DNA of 64,000 nucleotides from DASSWG01 sp041689995 (GCA_041689995.1 JBDNFD010000077.1:27930-91929), one strand, 5' to 3'; positions 9,568 through 18,755 are shown, numbered from the stretch's first letter. The notes: generated from the sequence alone by a model not told the origin. Translations and numbers: made by a program.

Positions 9568-9571
9568 TTTG
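9564..9571 (+). promoter_or_regulatory. -7 element TATATTTG of the SatD operon
   Basis: A perfect TAnnTTTG match 22 bases before the ATG at 9594. It is embedded in the fourth operator copy, so protein bound there would directly affect RNA polymerase. Confidence 0.55.
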
Positions 9572-9593
9572 TTTTATCTGAATAATTCCCAAC

Positions 9594-10265
9594 ATGCGTG
9601 CAGCTATCTTAACCTGTGATCTTATAAACTCTTCCAAACTGAAAAAGAAGGAACTGGAACTGGTGCAGCAACTTCTGCAAAAAGAGTTTTTAAATTCTCA
9701 AAAGCATTTCAAAAAAGGGACAACCTATTTCGAAATTTATCGTGGCGATGGTTTTCAAGGAATAGTTTTAGATTTGGACAACGCCTTAACAATTGCTTTT
9801 TTACTGAAAAGCAGTGTGAAAAAATTTGCTTTCAAAAGGGAAAAGATTTCAAAAGCAACAAAAAGTTTGATCGATTTCAGAATGGCAATAGGAATTGGGG
9901 AAATTGATGGAATCCCAAAAAATTTGAAAGAAGCCAATGGGCAAGCTTTTATTTTTTCAGGAAGGACCTTGGATGCAATGAAAAGTAAGCAACAGAAAAC
10001 CAGTTTGAAAACTGCGGATGAAAATATAGATCATGAATTTGAGGTGCATTTTAAATTTTTTGATCTACTGACCGAAAAATGGTCTTTGGCCGCAGCAGAA
10101 GTGGTATATTTCCTGTTGCAAAATATGACGGAAACCGAAATTGCCCAAAAAACAGGAATCAGCCAGTCGGCGGTGAATTCGCGCAAAAAAGCCAGCGGAT
10201 GGGAGGCCATCGCAAAATTATTGATCCGTTATAAGGAAGTTGTGGCGAAAACAGGGAAAGAATGA
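9594..10265 (+). CDS. SatD-like protein with C-terminal helix-turn-helix
   Basis: A 223-residue soluble protein. The N-terminal part (MRAAILTCDLINSS, later FEIYRGDGFQG) resembles the SatD family, whose fold is reminiscent of nucleotidyl-cyclase/GGDEF domains. Residues about 178-203 form a sigma-70 region 4/LuxR-like helix-turn-helix (EIAQKTGISQSAVNSRKKA). This suggests a DNA-binding regulator. It overlaps the next gene by four bases (ATGA), showing translational coupling to the DUF3307 membrane protein. The four palindromes upstream are the obvious candidate binding sites. The signal it senses is unknown. Confidence 0.78.
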   Translation: MRAAILTCDLINSSKLKKKELELVQQLLQKEFLNSQKHFKKGTTYFEIYRGDGFQGIVLDLDNALTIAFLLKSSVKKFAFKREKISKATKSLIDFRMAIGIGEIDGIPKNLKEANGQAFIFSGRTLDAMKSKQQKTSLKTADENIDHEFEVHFKFFDLLTEKWSLAAAEVVYFLLQNMTETEIAQKTGISQSAVNSRKKASGWEAIAKLLIRYKEVVAKTGKE

Positions 10266-10999
10266 ACTACACCATCCTCGTTCTTTTACAATTGCTGATT
10301 GCTCATATTCTAACCGATTTTGTGCTGCAACCTACTTCGTGGATATTGCATAAGCGCAAACACAAAATAAAATCCATTTATTTATTATTGCATGCGCTGA
10401 TTGCCGGAATGTTAACTTACTTGTTCCTGCAAGAATGGGAAATGTGGGTGGTTCCACTTATAATTTTCGTAAGTCATTATTTTATCGATTTATGGAAATT
10501 GAACGCCAGAAAGGATAATCTCGTTTATTTTTTATGGGACCAATTTTTTCATCTTGTCGTTATTGTTTTGGCATGGTTGTTTTTGGTAGATGCTTTTGGT
10601 GAAGTCGGACAGTTTTTGGGAAATATCGTTAATTCCCCAAAAATTCTTGCATTGATCATCGGATATTTGACGATAATTTTCCCAGTTGGTTTTCTTGTTG
10701 AAAAAGGCACCAAACGATGGCGGGATGATCTGGAAAAAAATGAAGGGGAGGAAGAAAGCTTAAAATATGCGGGCCGTTACATTGGTATTTTTGAACGCAT
10801 TCTTGTCATTACCTTTATTCTGATCGGTAATTTTTCGGCCATAGGTTTTCTGATCGCGGCAAAATCGATTTTACGATTCAATGAAAAATCAGGGAAAAGT
10901 TCCAGAAAACAAACTGAATACGTGTTGATCGGAACATTGATGAGTTTTGCGATCAGTATTGTGATCGGTTTCCTAATACGAGTATTCTTCTTCCAATAA
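10262..10999 (+). CDS. DUF3307 family membrane protein
   Basis: A 245-residue inner-membrane protein with about six hydrophobic segments. It begins with LLQLLIAHILTDFVLQP, the His/Asp-rich first helix typical of DUF3307, and has a second His-rich helix VSHYFIDLWK around residues 76-85. The function of the family is unknown. It overlaps the SatD-like gene by four bases and is therefore co-translated. The pairing suggests the regulator controls or senses something handled by this membrane protein. Its 3' end overlaps the convergent gene at 10973 by 27 bases. Confidence 0.8.
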   Translation: MNYTILVLLQLLIAHILTDFVLQPTSWILHKRKHKIKSIYLLLHALIAGMLTYLFLQEWEMWVVPLIIFVSHYFIDLWKLNARKDNLVYFLWDQFFHLVVIVLAWLFLVDAFGEVGQFLGNIVNSPKILALIIGYLTIIFPVGFLVEKGTKRWRDDLEKNEGEEESLKYAGRYIGIFERILVITFILIGNFSAIGFLIAAKSILRFNEKSGKSSRKQTEYVLIGTLMSFAISIVIGFLIRVFFFQ

Positions 11000-11380
11000 C
11001 TGAATATTTCCACGTATTCTTTCAATGACAATTCCCATCATTCTTTTGTTCAAAGCCGAAGAATTTTGGATGTAAATACCATATTCTTCCAAAGTAAACT
11101 GCCCAATGATCATTCCTTTCAGGCTATTTCGGAATTTTATATCTTTTTGGATGGCGTGTTCTACGTAATCCAACCGCTTTTCAATAGAAAGATCATAAAA
11201 AACATTTTTGTGCTTTTCAATATAATTTCTGAAAACCATCAGCAACAAATCGGCCTGAAGTTTAATTACTGGCCGAAGTGTTTGGTTTTGAAATTGTTCT
11301 TCCAGACTCATATCTGGGGAAACCCTTGCAGATAGAATTTCGGGCCTCATTTCCAATAAATGTAAATTGCGCTGGTTCAT
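10973..11380 (-). CDS. conserved flavobacterial protein of unknown function
   Basis: A 135-residue helical soluble protein beginning MNQRNLHLLEMRPEI. From memory, relatives are widespread in flavobacteria and are sometimes labelled glyoxalase. I see no vicinal-oxygen-chelate motifs (paired His/Glu metal ligands on beta strands), so that name is not supported here. The 3' end overlaps the DUF3307 gene tail-to-tail by 27 bases. Confidence 0.72.
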   Translation of the reverse strand: MNQRNLHLLEMRPEILSARVSPDMSLEEQFQNQTLRPVIKLQADLLLMVFRNYIEKHKNVFYDLSIEKRLDYVEHAIQKDIKFRNSLKGMIIGQFTLEEYGIYIQNSSALNKRMMGIVIERIRGNIQLLEEEYSY

Positions 11381-11541
11381 GTGTTCTGGGTTTTATGAAA
11401 GATACAGCAATAAGATCACATAATGAAACATGGACGAAAAGACTTATAAACTGGGTTTTCAACAATTTTTGGACGTTAAATTGGTCTTAATTCCTTAGAT
11501 TACAAGGCCTATTTCGTAATTTTACGGAAAGTGAAAAACCC

Positions 11542-12894
11542 ATGTTAGCATCCATAAATCCATATACCGGTGAACAAATTGCCAAATTCAGTGAACTTTC
11601 CAAATCGGAAATAAATACGAGGCTCAAGCATGCAGATCGCGTTTTTCAATCTTGGAGAATAACAAGTTATGCCCACAAAGCCGATTTGATGTTACGTTTA
11701 GAAAAGGTTTTGGAAAAAAACAAGCGGAAATATGCCGAAACCATTACTCAAGAAATGGGAAAACCCATTTCACAAGCTGTTTCTGAAATAGAGAAATGTG
11801 CTTGGGTCTGCCGCTATTACGCGGAAAATGCAAAGGAGCATTTAAAGAACGAACCCATTAAAACAGATGCTGGAAAATCATATATCAGTTTTGAACCACT
11901 GGGTGTCGTTTTGGCCGTGATGCCATGGAATTATCCGTTTTGGCAAGTTTTTCGTTTCGCCGTACCTGCATTAATGGCCGGAAATGTTGCGGTTTTGAAA
12001 CATGCTGGAAATGTGATCCAGTCCGCGGAAAATATTCAGGAAGCCTTTCGGGAAGCTGGATTTCCGGAAGGTTGTTTTCAACACCTGATCGTTAAACATA
12101 AAAAAGTTGAACATATTATTCGAAACAAATACGTGAAAGCGGTAACGCTCACCGGAAGTGAAGCAGCAGGAAGATCGGTGGCGGGAATTGCTGGACAAGA
12201 GATAAAAAAATCTGTTTTGGAACTTGGAGGCAGCAATGCGTTGGTTGTTTTTGAAGATGCCGATTTGGATAAAACGGTGGAAACATGCATCATGGCTCGT
12301 TTTCAAAATACAGGTCAAAGTTGTATTGCCGGAAAAAGATTGTTGGTTCATGAATCCGTTTTTAACATTTTTCTCGAAAAATTCCTAAGCAAAGCAAGGG
12401 CACTGCAAATTGGTGATCCCATGGACGAAGAAACATTTATCGGGGTTTTGGCACGAAAAGATTTGGCCAAGAAATTGGAAGAACAACTTGCAATCTCTGT
12501 GGAAAAAGGTGCTAAAGTTGTGCTGGGAGGAAAACGAAAAGGAGCTTTTTTTGAGCCAACCGTCGTAATTAATGTGAAGAAAAAAATGCCCATTTTTAAA
12601 GAAGAAACTTTCGGTCCACTGATGGCTGTGATGCCCTTCAAAACCGATATGGAAGCCATGGATTTGGTAAACAAATCGAATTTTGGATTAGGGGTTTCCA
12701 TTTTCACGAAAGACATGGAGCGCGCCAAAGCCATGATCCCAAATTTCGATGATGGTGCTGTTTTTGTTAATGAACTGGTGAAAAGCGATCCGCGTTTGCC
12801 GTTTGGTGGCACGAAAATTTCTGGTTATGGTCGTGAACTTTCTCGCTATGGGATATTGGAATTCGTCAATAAAAAAACCGTTTATATCAAATAG
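11542..12894 (+). CDS. NAD(P)-dependent aldehyde dehydrogenase (succinate-semialdehyde type)
   Basis: Oxidises an aldehyde to its acid, probably succinate semialdehyde. At 450 residues it is on the short side for the family, which fits the YneI/Sad-like branch. PWNYP (Asn130) stabilises the thiohemiacetal, LELGG carries the general base Glu227, and GQSCIAG carries the catalytic Cys261. The cofactor segment around residues 200-215 (VTLTGSEAAG) is also present. The true substrate cannot be read from the sequence. It ends four bases before the convergent S41 protease. Confidence 0.88.
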   Translation: MLASINPYTGEQIAKFSELSKSEINTRLKHADRVFQSWRITSYAHKADLMLRLEKVLEKNKRKYAETITQEMGKPISQAVSEIEKCAWVCRYYAENAKEHLKNEPIKTDAGKSYISFEPLGVVLAVMPWNYPFWQVFRFAVPALMAGNVAVLKHAGNVIQSAENIQEAFREAGFPEGCFQHLIVKHKKVEHIIRNKYVKAVTLTGSEAAGRSVAGIAGQEIKKSVLELGGSNALVVFEDADLDKTVETCIMARFQNTGQSCIAGKRLLVHESVFNIFLEKFLSKARALQIGDPMDEETFIGVLARKDLAKKLEEQLAISVEKGAKVVLGGKRKGAFFEPTVVINVKKKMPIFKEETFGPLMAVMPFKTDMEAMDLVNKSNFGLGVSIFTKDMERAKAMIPNFDDGAVFVNELVKSDPRLPFGGTKISGYGRELSRYGILEFVNKKTVYIK

Positions 12895-12898
12895 CTCG

Positions 12899-14305
12899 TC
12901 ATTCCCTTTTTGGATATTCCGTCAACATTCTGCGGAAAATAGGAGAGTTCATGCTGCTTTCCCCAATGCTGCTGAATTGGTGCCATTCCTTTGGTTCAGA
13001 TTCATAATGTCTTGGTAATTGGGCGATTTCAGATAGAGCAGCTGCCAGAAGCGGTTCGTTTTGTTCGCCCAAAACTCCATAATTTGTGTAATCTTCTTTC
13101 AGAAAGATATCGGGTTCAATTCCATTCGCATATTCTGTGAAACCATTGGCGTTTACCGATTTAAGAATCAATGGTAGCATCGCGTATCGATGGCCTAAAT
13201 TAACATTATGCTTTGTGAAATCAGGCGAATCGTAAACAATTGTTGACCCTTGGAATTTTCCAGTGGTATAATCGCCAATTTGAACCACATCAATATAAGG
13301 CATCAATGCGCTGATCACCAATTCGCTCGCCGAAGCGGAACTGGCGGTGGTTAGGATATATACTTTACTGAGGTTCAAACTATTGATAGTTGTTCCTGAG
13401 CCTGTTTTATTATTGAAAAATCTTTTTTCTGGTTCAAAATTTTCATTATAAACTTGGGTGATAAAAAGTTCCCCATTGAATTGTCCCGTGATCATGCTCG
13501 ACAAGTCATTTGCAGTTTCAATGCTTCCCCCACCATTATAACGTTCATCCAACACCAAATCCGTTACGCCTTGCGCCTTAAAATCAGCGAAAACGGCATT
13601 GAGTTGATCGTCAAATTCGGCGGTAAAAGCATTGTACATTAAATATCCAGTTTTATGCCCGTTCACGTTTAAAACCTTATGGATATAAATTGGGTTTTCC
13701 GTATATTGTTTTTTCACCAATTCAATATTTTCACCAGTTGGGATTAATTCGACACCTTCCAAATTGGCCAAGCCGATACTGTAGGAAGTTCTTGAAATCA
13801 GTTCCGAATAATTGTTTTCGGTAAGATTTTCCCCATCGATACTGTTGAAAATCATTCCTCGTTCCACACCATTTTCATCTGCGGAAGTATTTGGAAGAAC
13901 ATACCGCACAATGCCGAATATTTCGCTGGTTGCTTGAATTTGAACCAAGCCGAATTCCATTCCGTTGTGCAGCGTAATTCCGTCCAACAAATTTTCCAAA
14001 ACCCGATAATCACTTATAAGAAAACTGAATCTATCTTCTGGTGCCAATAAATTTTCAAAAAGACTTTCAGGACTGTTGAAACTTTTTAAAAATCCGTTCA
14101 ATTCTGCTTTCGAATCAAAAGCAGCATCCGCTAAGGCGGGAATTTCCGCTTTGTATAAATAAACATAATTCAGTCCGCGATAGATGAAATTTTGGACGTT
14201 GAGTGTGCTGGCATTATTAGCTTCATCATCAATATCTTTAAAGCAGGAAGTAAATATGGTGGCGATAAAGAGGACAATTAAAAGGAATTTTACTTTTTTC
14301 ATCAA
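12899..14305 (-). CDS. S41 (C-terminal processing) family lipoprotein protease
   Basis: A 468-residue serine protease on the periplasmic side of a membrane. The N-terminal hydrophobic stretch ending FTSCFKD is a lipoprotein signal with the Cys at about residue 21. A PDZ-like segment follows at about residues 115-180. The catalytic S41 core includes VLDERYNGGGS and TTASSASASE, where the nucleophile Ser lies. It is transcribed divergently from the sigma-factor operon with about 110 bases between them. Its substrate is unknown; regulated proteolysis of the neighbouring membrane protein is possible but not shown. Confidence 0.85.
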   Translation of the reverse strand: MMKKVKFLLIVLFIATIFTSCFKDIDDEANNASTLNVQNFIYRGLNYVYLYKAEIPALADAAFDSKAELNGFLKSFNSPESLFENLLAPEDRFSFLISDYRVLENLLDGITLHNGMEFGLVQIQATSEIFGIVRYVLPNTSADENGVERGMIFNSIDGENLTENNYSELISRTSYSIGLANLEGVELIPTGENIELVKKQYTENPIYIHKVLNVNGHKTGYLMYNAFTAEFDDQLNAVFADFKAQGVTDLVLDERYNGGGSIETANDLSSMITGQFNGELFITQVYNENFEPEKRFFNNKTGSGTTINSLNLSKVYILTTASSASASELVISALMPYIDVVQIGDYTTGKFQGSTIVYDSPDFTKHNVNLGHRYAMLPLILKSVNANGFTEYANGIEPDIFLKEDYTNYGVLGEQNEPLLAAALSEIAQLPRHYESEPKEWHQFSSIGESSMNSPIFRRMLTEYPKRE

Positions 14306-14417
14306 AGCGCTTTCTAAATTCTGCCCTAAAAGTAAGGATTGTATTAGAAATTTGAGCTATATTGTAGCAAAAGATAGAGCAAATCGTCATCATTATATAA
14401 GGGCAAAAGACAATTAA

Positions 14418-14927
14418 ATGGACCAGTACGCTTTCTTGAAAATTTTTGACCCGATACAGAATAAGCTTTATCGATTGTCCTTACGCTTACTGGTTTCGAG
14501 GGAAGCGGCGGAAGATGCAACACAGGAAGTTCTTTTGAAACTTTGGGAACGCAAAGAAAAACTCGGAAATTATAACAGTCCCGAAGCTTATGCGATGACC
14601 ATCACAAAAAATTATTGTTTGGATCAATTGAAATTAGGACAGAACAATAATTTACGAATCGTTCATAATAATTATGAGGAAAAAAGTGCCTCGCTACAAA
14701 AACAATTGGAAGTCAAAAATGAATTTGAATGGATCCAAATATTAATGGAAGACCTGAATGAACAACAAAAAGCCATTGTGCAAATGCGCGATATCGAAGA
14801 AATGGAATATCACGAAATCGCCCAAATAATGGAAATGAACGAAACCGCGGTGCGGGTTGCTTTATCCCGGGGGCGAAAAAAATTAAGGGACGGAATATTA
14901 AAAAAACACAACTATGGAACGGCATAA
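14418..14927 (+). CDS. ECF-type RNA polymerase sigma factor
   Basis: A 169-residue sigma-70 family regulator. Region 2 (about residues 10-75) contains the AAEDATQEVLLKLWE motif that contacts core polymerase and the -10 region. Region 4 (about residues 108-160) has a helix-turn-helix with EYHEIAQIMEMNETAVRVAL. It overlaps the start of the next gene by 14 bases and heads a four-gene operon with a single-span membrane protein and two DUF4252 proteins. Such operons usually pair a sigma factor with a membrane-bound partner that controls it. Confidence 0.9.
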   Translation: MDQYAFLKIFDPIQNKLYRLSLRLLVSREAAEDATQEVLLKLWERKEKLGNYNSPEAYAMTITKNYCLDQLKLGQNNNLRIVHNNYEEKSASLQKQLEVKNEFEWIQILMEDLNEQQKAIVQMRDIEEMEYHEIAQIMEMNETAVRVALSRGRKKLRDGILKKHNYGTA

Positions 14928-15351
14928 ACAAATGAATATTCTAATTGAAAAATACTTGGAAGGAACGACTTCCTTGGCTGAAGAAAAAGAATTAAAAGCT
15001 TATTTTTCTTCCGAGGAAATCGCGCCGGAATTAATGGAATATGCTCCTTTATTTGGATTTTTTGCTTCAGAGCGCACAAAAAATTATGAACCCAAAATAA
15101 AGAAAAATTCCAAGAACGATAGATATATGTGGTTTGGGATCGCTGCAGGAATTGCGATCATAATTGGGATTTTCTTCTTCCAGCCTAAGCAGCAAAACGA
15201 CTTGGGAACGATTAAAGACCCAGAACTTGCACTTCAAAAAACAAAAGAAGTTTTGAACTTTATTTCAAAGGAAATGAACCAAGGAAAAGGAGGATTGGTG
15301 TACCTCACAGAAATTGAAAGCACCAAAAAAGTATTAATAACAAACAATTAA
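14914..15351 (+). CDS. single-pass membrane protein, putative anti-sigma factor
   Basis: A 145-residue protein. The N-terminal cytoplasmic part (LIEKYLEGTTSLAEEKELKAYF) resembles the helical start of FecR-type and other Bacteroidota anti-sigma proteins. One membrane helix lies at about residues 72-90 (FGIAAGIAIIIGIFFF) and a short external domain follows. The start at 14914 overlaps the sigma-factor gene by 14 bases, so the two are translationally coupled. Position and topology suggest it restrains the sigma factor. No zinc-binding HxxxCxxC motif is present. Confidence 0.72.
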   Translation: MERHKQMNILIEKYLEGTTSLAEEKELKAYFSSEEIAPELMEYAPLFGFFASERTKNYEPKIKKNSKNDRYMWFGIAAGIAIIIGIFFFQPKQQNDLGTIKDPELALQKTKEVLNFISKEMNQGKGGLVYLTEIESTKKVLITNN

Positions 15352-15363
15352 TAGATAGAAATA

Positions 15364-15894
15364 ATGAAAAAATTAACAGTGATTCTCGGCATTGCCATTT
15401 TAATGTTCCCATTTTTATCGCAAGCACAAAACTTCGACAAATATAACAACATGAAGAATGTAAGTTCCATGTTGGTCACCAGCGAAATGTTCAAACTGCT
15501 GACAGAGATTGATTACGACAGTTCCGACCCGGAAACGCAGGCTTATGCCAATTTGATAGAAAGCCTTAAAAATATTCAGGTTTACTCGACTTCCGATGCA
15601 AAAATTGGCGCGAAAATGGCCGTGGATATTCAAGGCTATTTGAGTACGCATTCCATGAAGAAATTAATGAGTTTTAAGGAAGATGGAAAATCTGTGGAAT
15701 TTTATTCAAAACCAGGTAAATCTGATTCTTATGTAAGCGAGTTGCTTATGTTCATGAGCGGAATAGATGATGGCGAAACCAAAGCGGTAATAATGCGAAT
15801 CACCGGAAATGTAGATTTAAAACAAATTTCAAAGCTTGCGAAAGACCTGAAAGTGCCTGGAGCAAAGGAATTGGAAAATATTAAAGAAAATTAG
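15364..15894 (+). CDS. DUF4252 domain secreted protein
   Basis: A 176-residue exported protein. The signal peptide runs to about residue 21 (PFLSQAQN), with no lipidation Cys. The body matches my recollection of DUF4252: KNVSSMLVTSEMFKLL near the start and a C-terminal half with MRITGNVDLKQISKL. It probably works in the periplasm; function is unknown. Third gene of the sigma-factor operon, 12 bases after the previous stop. Confidence 0.8.
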   Translation: MKKLTVILGIAILMFPFLSQAQNFDKYNNMKNVSSMLVTSEMFKLLTEIDYDSSDPETQAYANLIESLKNIQVYSTSDAKIGAKMAVDIQGYLSTHSMKKLMSFKEDGKSVEFYSKPGKSDSYVSELLMFMSGIDDGETKAVIMRITGNVDLKQISKLAKDLKVPGAKELENIKEN

Positions 15895-15899
15895 AAATT

Positions 15900-16457
15900 A
15901 TGAATACAACAATGAAATCTTTGGTTGCAATCCTCTTTTTATCTTTAATTGCTTGTGATGGGCCATCTTTGGAAAAATATTATGTGAACCACGAAAATCA
16001 AGATAATTTTCTGGTAGTGAATATTCCTACTAGCACATTGATCGGTGATACATCAAAACTTTCGGCAGAACAAGTTGAGACATTGCAAAGTATGAAAAAA
16101 GCCAATATTTTGGTTTATCCGTTAAACGATAAAAACAAATCGGCTTTTGAGAAAGAAAAAGCAGATTTGGAAAATATTTTGAAGAATGAAAATTATAAAC
16201 TGCTGATGAAATTTGGGTCTTCCGACAAACAGTTCAGGTTAATGTATGAAGGTGATCCTGAATCCATTGACGAAATGGTCGTTTTTGGTTCTTCGGATGA
16301 AATGGGTTTTGGCGTGGCGCGCATTTTAGGTAAAAATATGAACCCAGGCGAGATTATGAATTTGATGAAATCTCTGGACAGCACCACTATCAACATCGAT
16401 GGGATGAAGAAATTGAAAAATATCATCCGGTCCAAAACGGAAAAAGATAGTTTGTAA
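15900..16457 (+). CDS. DUF4252-like lipoprotein
   Basis: A 185-residue protein. The lipoprotein signal ends LSLIACDG, with the Cys at about residue 19. The body is a diverged relative of the preceding protein (the closing half has GVARILGKNMNPGEIMNL, parallel to MRITGNVDLKQISKL). This suggests an old tandem duplication. It is the last gene of the sigma-factor operon, five bases after the preceding stop. The membrane-anchored and soluble members probably act together outside the cytoplasm. Confidence 0.78.
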   Translation: MNTTMKSLVAILFLSLIACDGPSLEKYYVNHENQDNFLVVNIPTSTLIGDTSKLSAEQVETLQSMKKANILVYPLNDKNKSAFEKEKADLENILKNENYKLLMKFGSSDKQFRLMYEGDPESIDEMVVFGSSDEMGFGVARILGKNMNPGEIMNLMKSLDSTTINIDGMKKLKNIIRSKTEKDSL

Positions 16458-16544
16458 CTCTGTGCGCTTATTTAATTCCGTTATCCATGAGTTGGACTTT
16501 CTGAGAACCGGAAGCCAAATTTAAAGTAAGATCGTCAATAGAAT

Positions 16545-17879
16545 TTAAATCCCCGTATAATTTTGCGGGGATATTTTTTTCAATTCCGTCTTTATTTCTT
16601 CTGAAATTGAAAGATTTTCTATGAATTCCGCCATGCTTTTCGCATTTATTTTTTTATTGGTGCGGGTAAGTTCTTTCAAGGCTTCATAAGGGTTGGGATA
16701 GGATTCTCGCCGAAGAATTGTTTGAATCCCTTCAGCTACGACCGCCCAATTGTTTTCCAAATCTTGTTCTAATTTTTCTTGGTTCAGCAATAATTTTTCG
16801 AGGCCTTTTAAAGTAGAATAGAACCCAATCAATGTGTGGCCGATTGGAACACCAATATTTCGCAATACTGTACTATCGCTAAGATCGCGTTGTAATCTGC
16901 TGATGGGTAATTTAGCGGAGAAATGCTCAAAAACTGCATTGGCGAGTCCCAAATTCCCTTCGCTGTTTTCAAAATCTATGGGATTTACTTTGTGGGGCAT
17001 GGCCGAAGAACCAATTTCCCCTTCTTTGATTTTTTGTTTGAAATAATCCATTGAAACATACGCCCAAATATCGCGATCTAAATCAATGATAATGGAATTA
17101 ATGCGCTTCAGGCAGTCGAACAATGCAGCCATATGGTCGTAATGTTCAATTTGAGTAGTAGGGAAAGAATGGTGTAAACCTAAATTTTGTACAAAATTAG
17201 ATCCAAATTTTTTCCAATCGAAATTTGGATATGCGACGTGATGCGCATTGAAATTTCCGGTGGCGCCACCAAATTTGGCAGCATGAGGAATCCGGTCTAG
17301 CAATTTTACTTGTTCACTTAAACGAACCGAAAAAACCTGTATTTCTTTTCCCAAACGAGTAGGGGAAGCCGGTTGTCCGTGCGTTCGGGCAAGCATGGGA
17401 ACATTTTTCCATTCTTCGCTTCGATTTTCCAAAGCATGTTGAACTTTATTCAAAAGGGGCAAATACACGTTTTCAACCGCTTCTTTCAACGAAAGCGGAA
17501 CCGCGGTATTATTGATGTCTTGGGAAGTTAATCCGAAATGAATGAATTCCTTGTGATTTCCGAGTCCCAGTTCGTCGAATTTTTCTTTTAGAAAATATTC
17601 CACGGCTTTCACATCATGATTTGTAGTTTTTTCGATGTTTTTAATAGCAGTCGCATCTTCCGAAGAAAACTCTTGGTAAATTTTTCGAAGATCGTTCAAA
17701 ACCTCACTTTTTATACCAGAAAGCTGAGGTAGCGGCAGTTCACAGAGAGCGATGAAATATTCGATTTCAATACGAACCCTGTATTTTATCAGCGCCTCTT
17801 CACTGAAATAAAGGGAAAGTTCTTTGGTTTTGGAAGAATATCTTCCATCAATAGGGGAAATGGCCAAAAGCGGGTTCAT
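16545..17879 (-). CDS. purB: adenylosuccinate lyase
   Basis: Catalyses two fumarate-releasing steps of purine synthesis (SAICAR to AICAR and adenylosuccinate to AMP). At 444 residues it is of usual length. The fumarase-superfamily signature GSSAMPHKVNPIDFEN contains the mobile-loop catalytic Ser. TSQDINN and ARTHGQPASPT carry the substrate-binding and general-acid residues, including the His of THGQ. The gene stands alone on the minus strand behind a well-formed promoter. Confidence 0.95.
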   Translation of the reverse strand: MNPLLAISPIDGRYSSKTKELSLYFSEEALIKYRVRIEIEYFIALCELPLPQLSGIKSEVLNDLRKIYQEFSSEDATAIKNIEKTTNHDVKAVEYFLKEKFDELGLGNHKEFIHFGLTSQDINNTAVPLSLKEAVENVYLPLLNKVQHALENRSEEWKNVPMLARTHGQPASPTRLGKEIQVFSVRLSEQVKLLDRIPHAAKFGGATGNFNAHHVAYPNFDWKKFGSNFVQNLGLHHSFPTTQIEHYDHMAALFDCLKRINSIIIDLDRDIWAYVSMDYFKQKIKEGEIGSSAMPHKVNPIDFENSEGNLGLANAVFEHFSAKLPISRLQRDLSDSTVLRNIGVPIGHTLIGFYSTLKGLEKLLLNQEKLEQDLENNWAVVAEGIQTILRRESYPNPYEALKELTRTNKKINAKSMAEFIENLSISEEIKTELKKISPQNYTGI

Positions 17880-17902
17880 GGAATGCGATTACTGTTAAAG
17901 GG

Positions 17903-17931
17903 CAAAGATAGCTTATAAAAATAAGTCACAA
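17903..17931 (-). promoter_or_regulatory. promoter of purB
   Basis: On the minus strand, TTG (17931-17929), 18 bases, then TATCTTTG (17910-17903), a full flavobacterial consensus match. The -7 box lies 23 bases before the purB start. Confidence 0.6.
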
Positions 17932-17971
17932 AACTACGAGGTTTTCAGATGAAGAAAAATTTTCAAAAATG

Positions 17972-18685
17972 CTATTTTTCTTCCATCGTATGATAGATGT
18001 TTTGCACATCGTCATCTTCTTCTATTTTTTCCAATAGTTTTTCAACATTGGCTTCTTCTTCAGGCGAAAGTGATTTTGTAATTTGTGGAATACGGTCAAA
18101 ACCGGAAGAAAGGATTTCAATACTGCGGTCTTCCAATTCTTTCTGGATGGCACCGAAACTTTCAAAAGGGGCATAAATCAAAATTCCATCTTCGTCATCA
18201 AAAACTTCTTCCGCACCAAAATCGATGAATTCCAGTTCCAGTTCTTCCGCATCCAATCCTTCGGCAGGAATCCTGAAATTACAGGTATGGTCGAACATAA
18301 ATTCCACCGAGCCAGAGGTGCCGAGGTTTCCATCGCATTTGTTAAAATAGGAACGAATATTGGCCACGGTTCGGTTATTATTGTCGGTCGCAGTTTCGAT
18401 TAGCACAGCGATCCCGTGTGGAGCATAGCCTTCAAAAAGCACTATTTTATAATCGCCATGTCCTTTTTCAGTGGCACGTTTTATGGCGCGTTCCACATTT
18501 TCCTTGGGCATATTTACACTCTTGGCATTTTGAATCACCGCCCGCAGTCGGGAATTGGTGTCCGGATCGGGTCCTCCTTCTTTCACTGCCATCACAATAT
18601 CTTTTCCGATCCTTGTAAATGCTTTGGCCATGGCGGACCAACGTTTCATTTTTCGTGCTTTTCTAAATTCAAATGCTCTTCCCAT
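17972..18685 (-). CDS. yebC: YebC/PmpR family protein
   Basis: A 237-residue cytoplasmic protein of the conserved YebC/PmpR family, known as a DNA-binding regulator and, in more recent work, linked to translation of proline-rich stretches. It begins MGRAFEFRKARKMKRW and contains VKEGGPDPDTNSRLR and PKENVERAIKRA, hallmarks of the N-terminal domain. GTSGSVEFMF marks the second domain. Strongly acidic C-terminal third. Stands alone; the hairpin at 18721-18749 separates it from the pterin dehydratase operon. Confidence 0.9.
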   Translation of the reverse strand: MGRAFEFRKARKMKRWSAMAKAFTRIGKDIVMAVKEGGPDPDTNSRLRAVIQNAKSVNMPKENVERAIKRATEKGHGDYKIVLFEGYAPHGIAVLIETATDNNNRTVANIRSYFNKCDGNLGTSGSVEFMFDHTCNFRIPAEGLDAEELELEFIDFGAEEVFDDEDGILIYAPFESFGAIQKELEDRSIEILSSGFDRIPQITKSLSPEEEANVEKLLEKIEEDDDVQNIYHTMEEK

Positions 18686-18711
18686 TGATAAGTATAATTA
18701 AAGTGTAAAAA

Positions 18712-18755
18712 TAAAAAAAACAGTCGATTCACCAATGATGAACCGACTGCTTGTT
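18712..18755 (-). terminator. rho-independent terminator of the phhB operon
   Basis: Eleven-pair stem CAGTCGATTCA/TGAACCGACTG (18721-18731 with 18739-18749, one wobble pair), with an A run on the low-coordinate side that becomes eight T residues on the minus strand. It lies 30 bases after the phhB stop. Confidence 0.8.

Noticed and set aside
10973..11380. Glyoxalase function
   Set aside because: None of the expected metal-ligand motifs can be seen.
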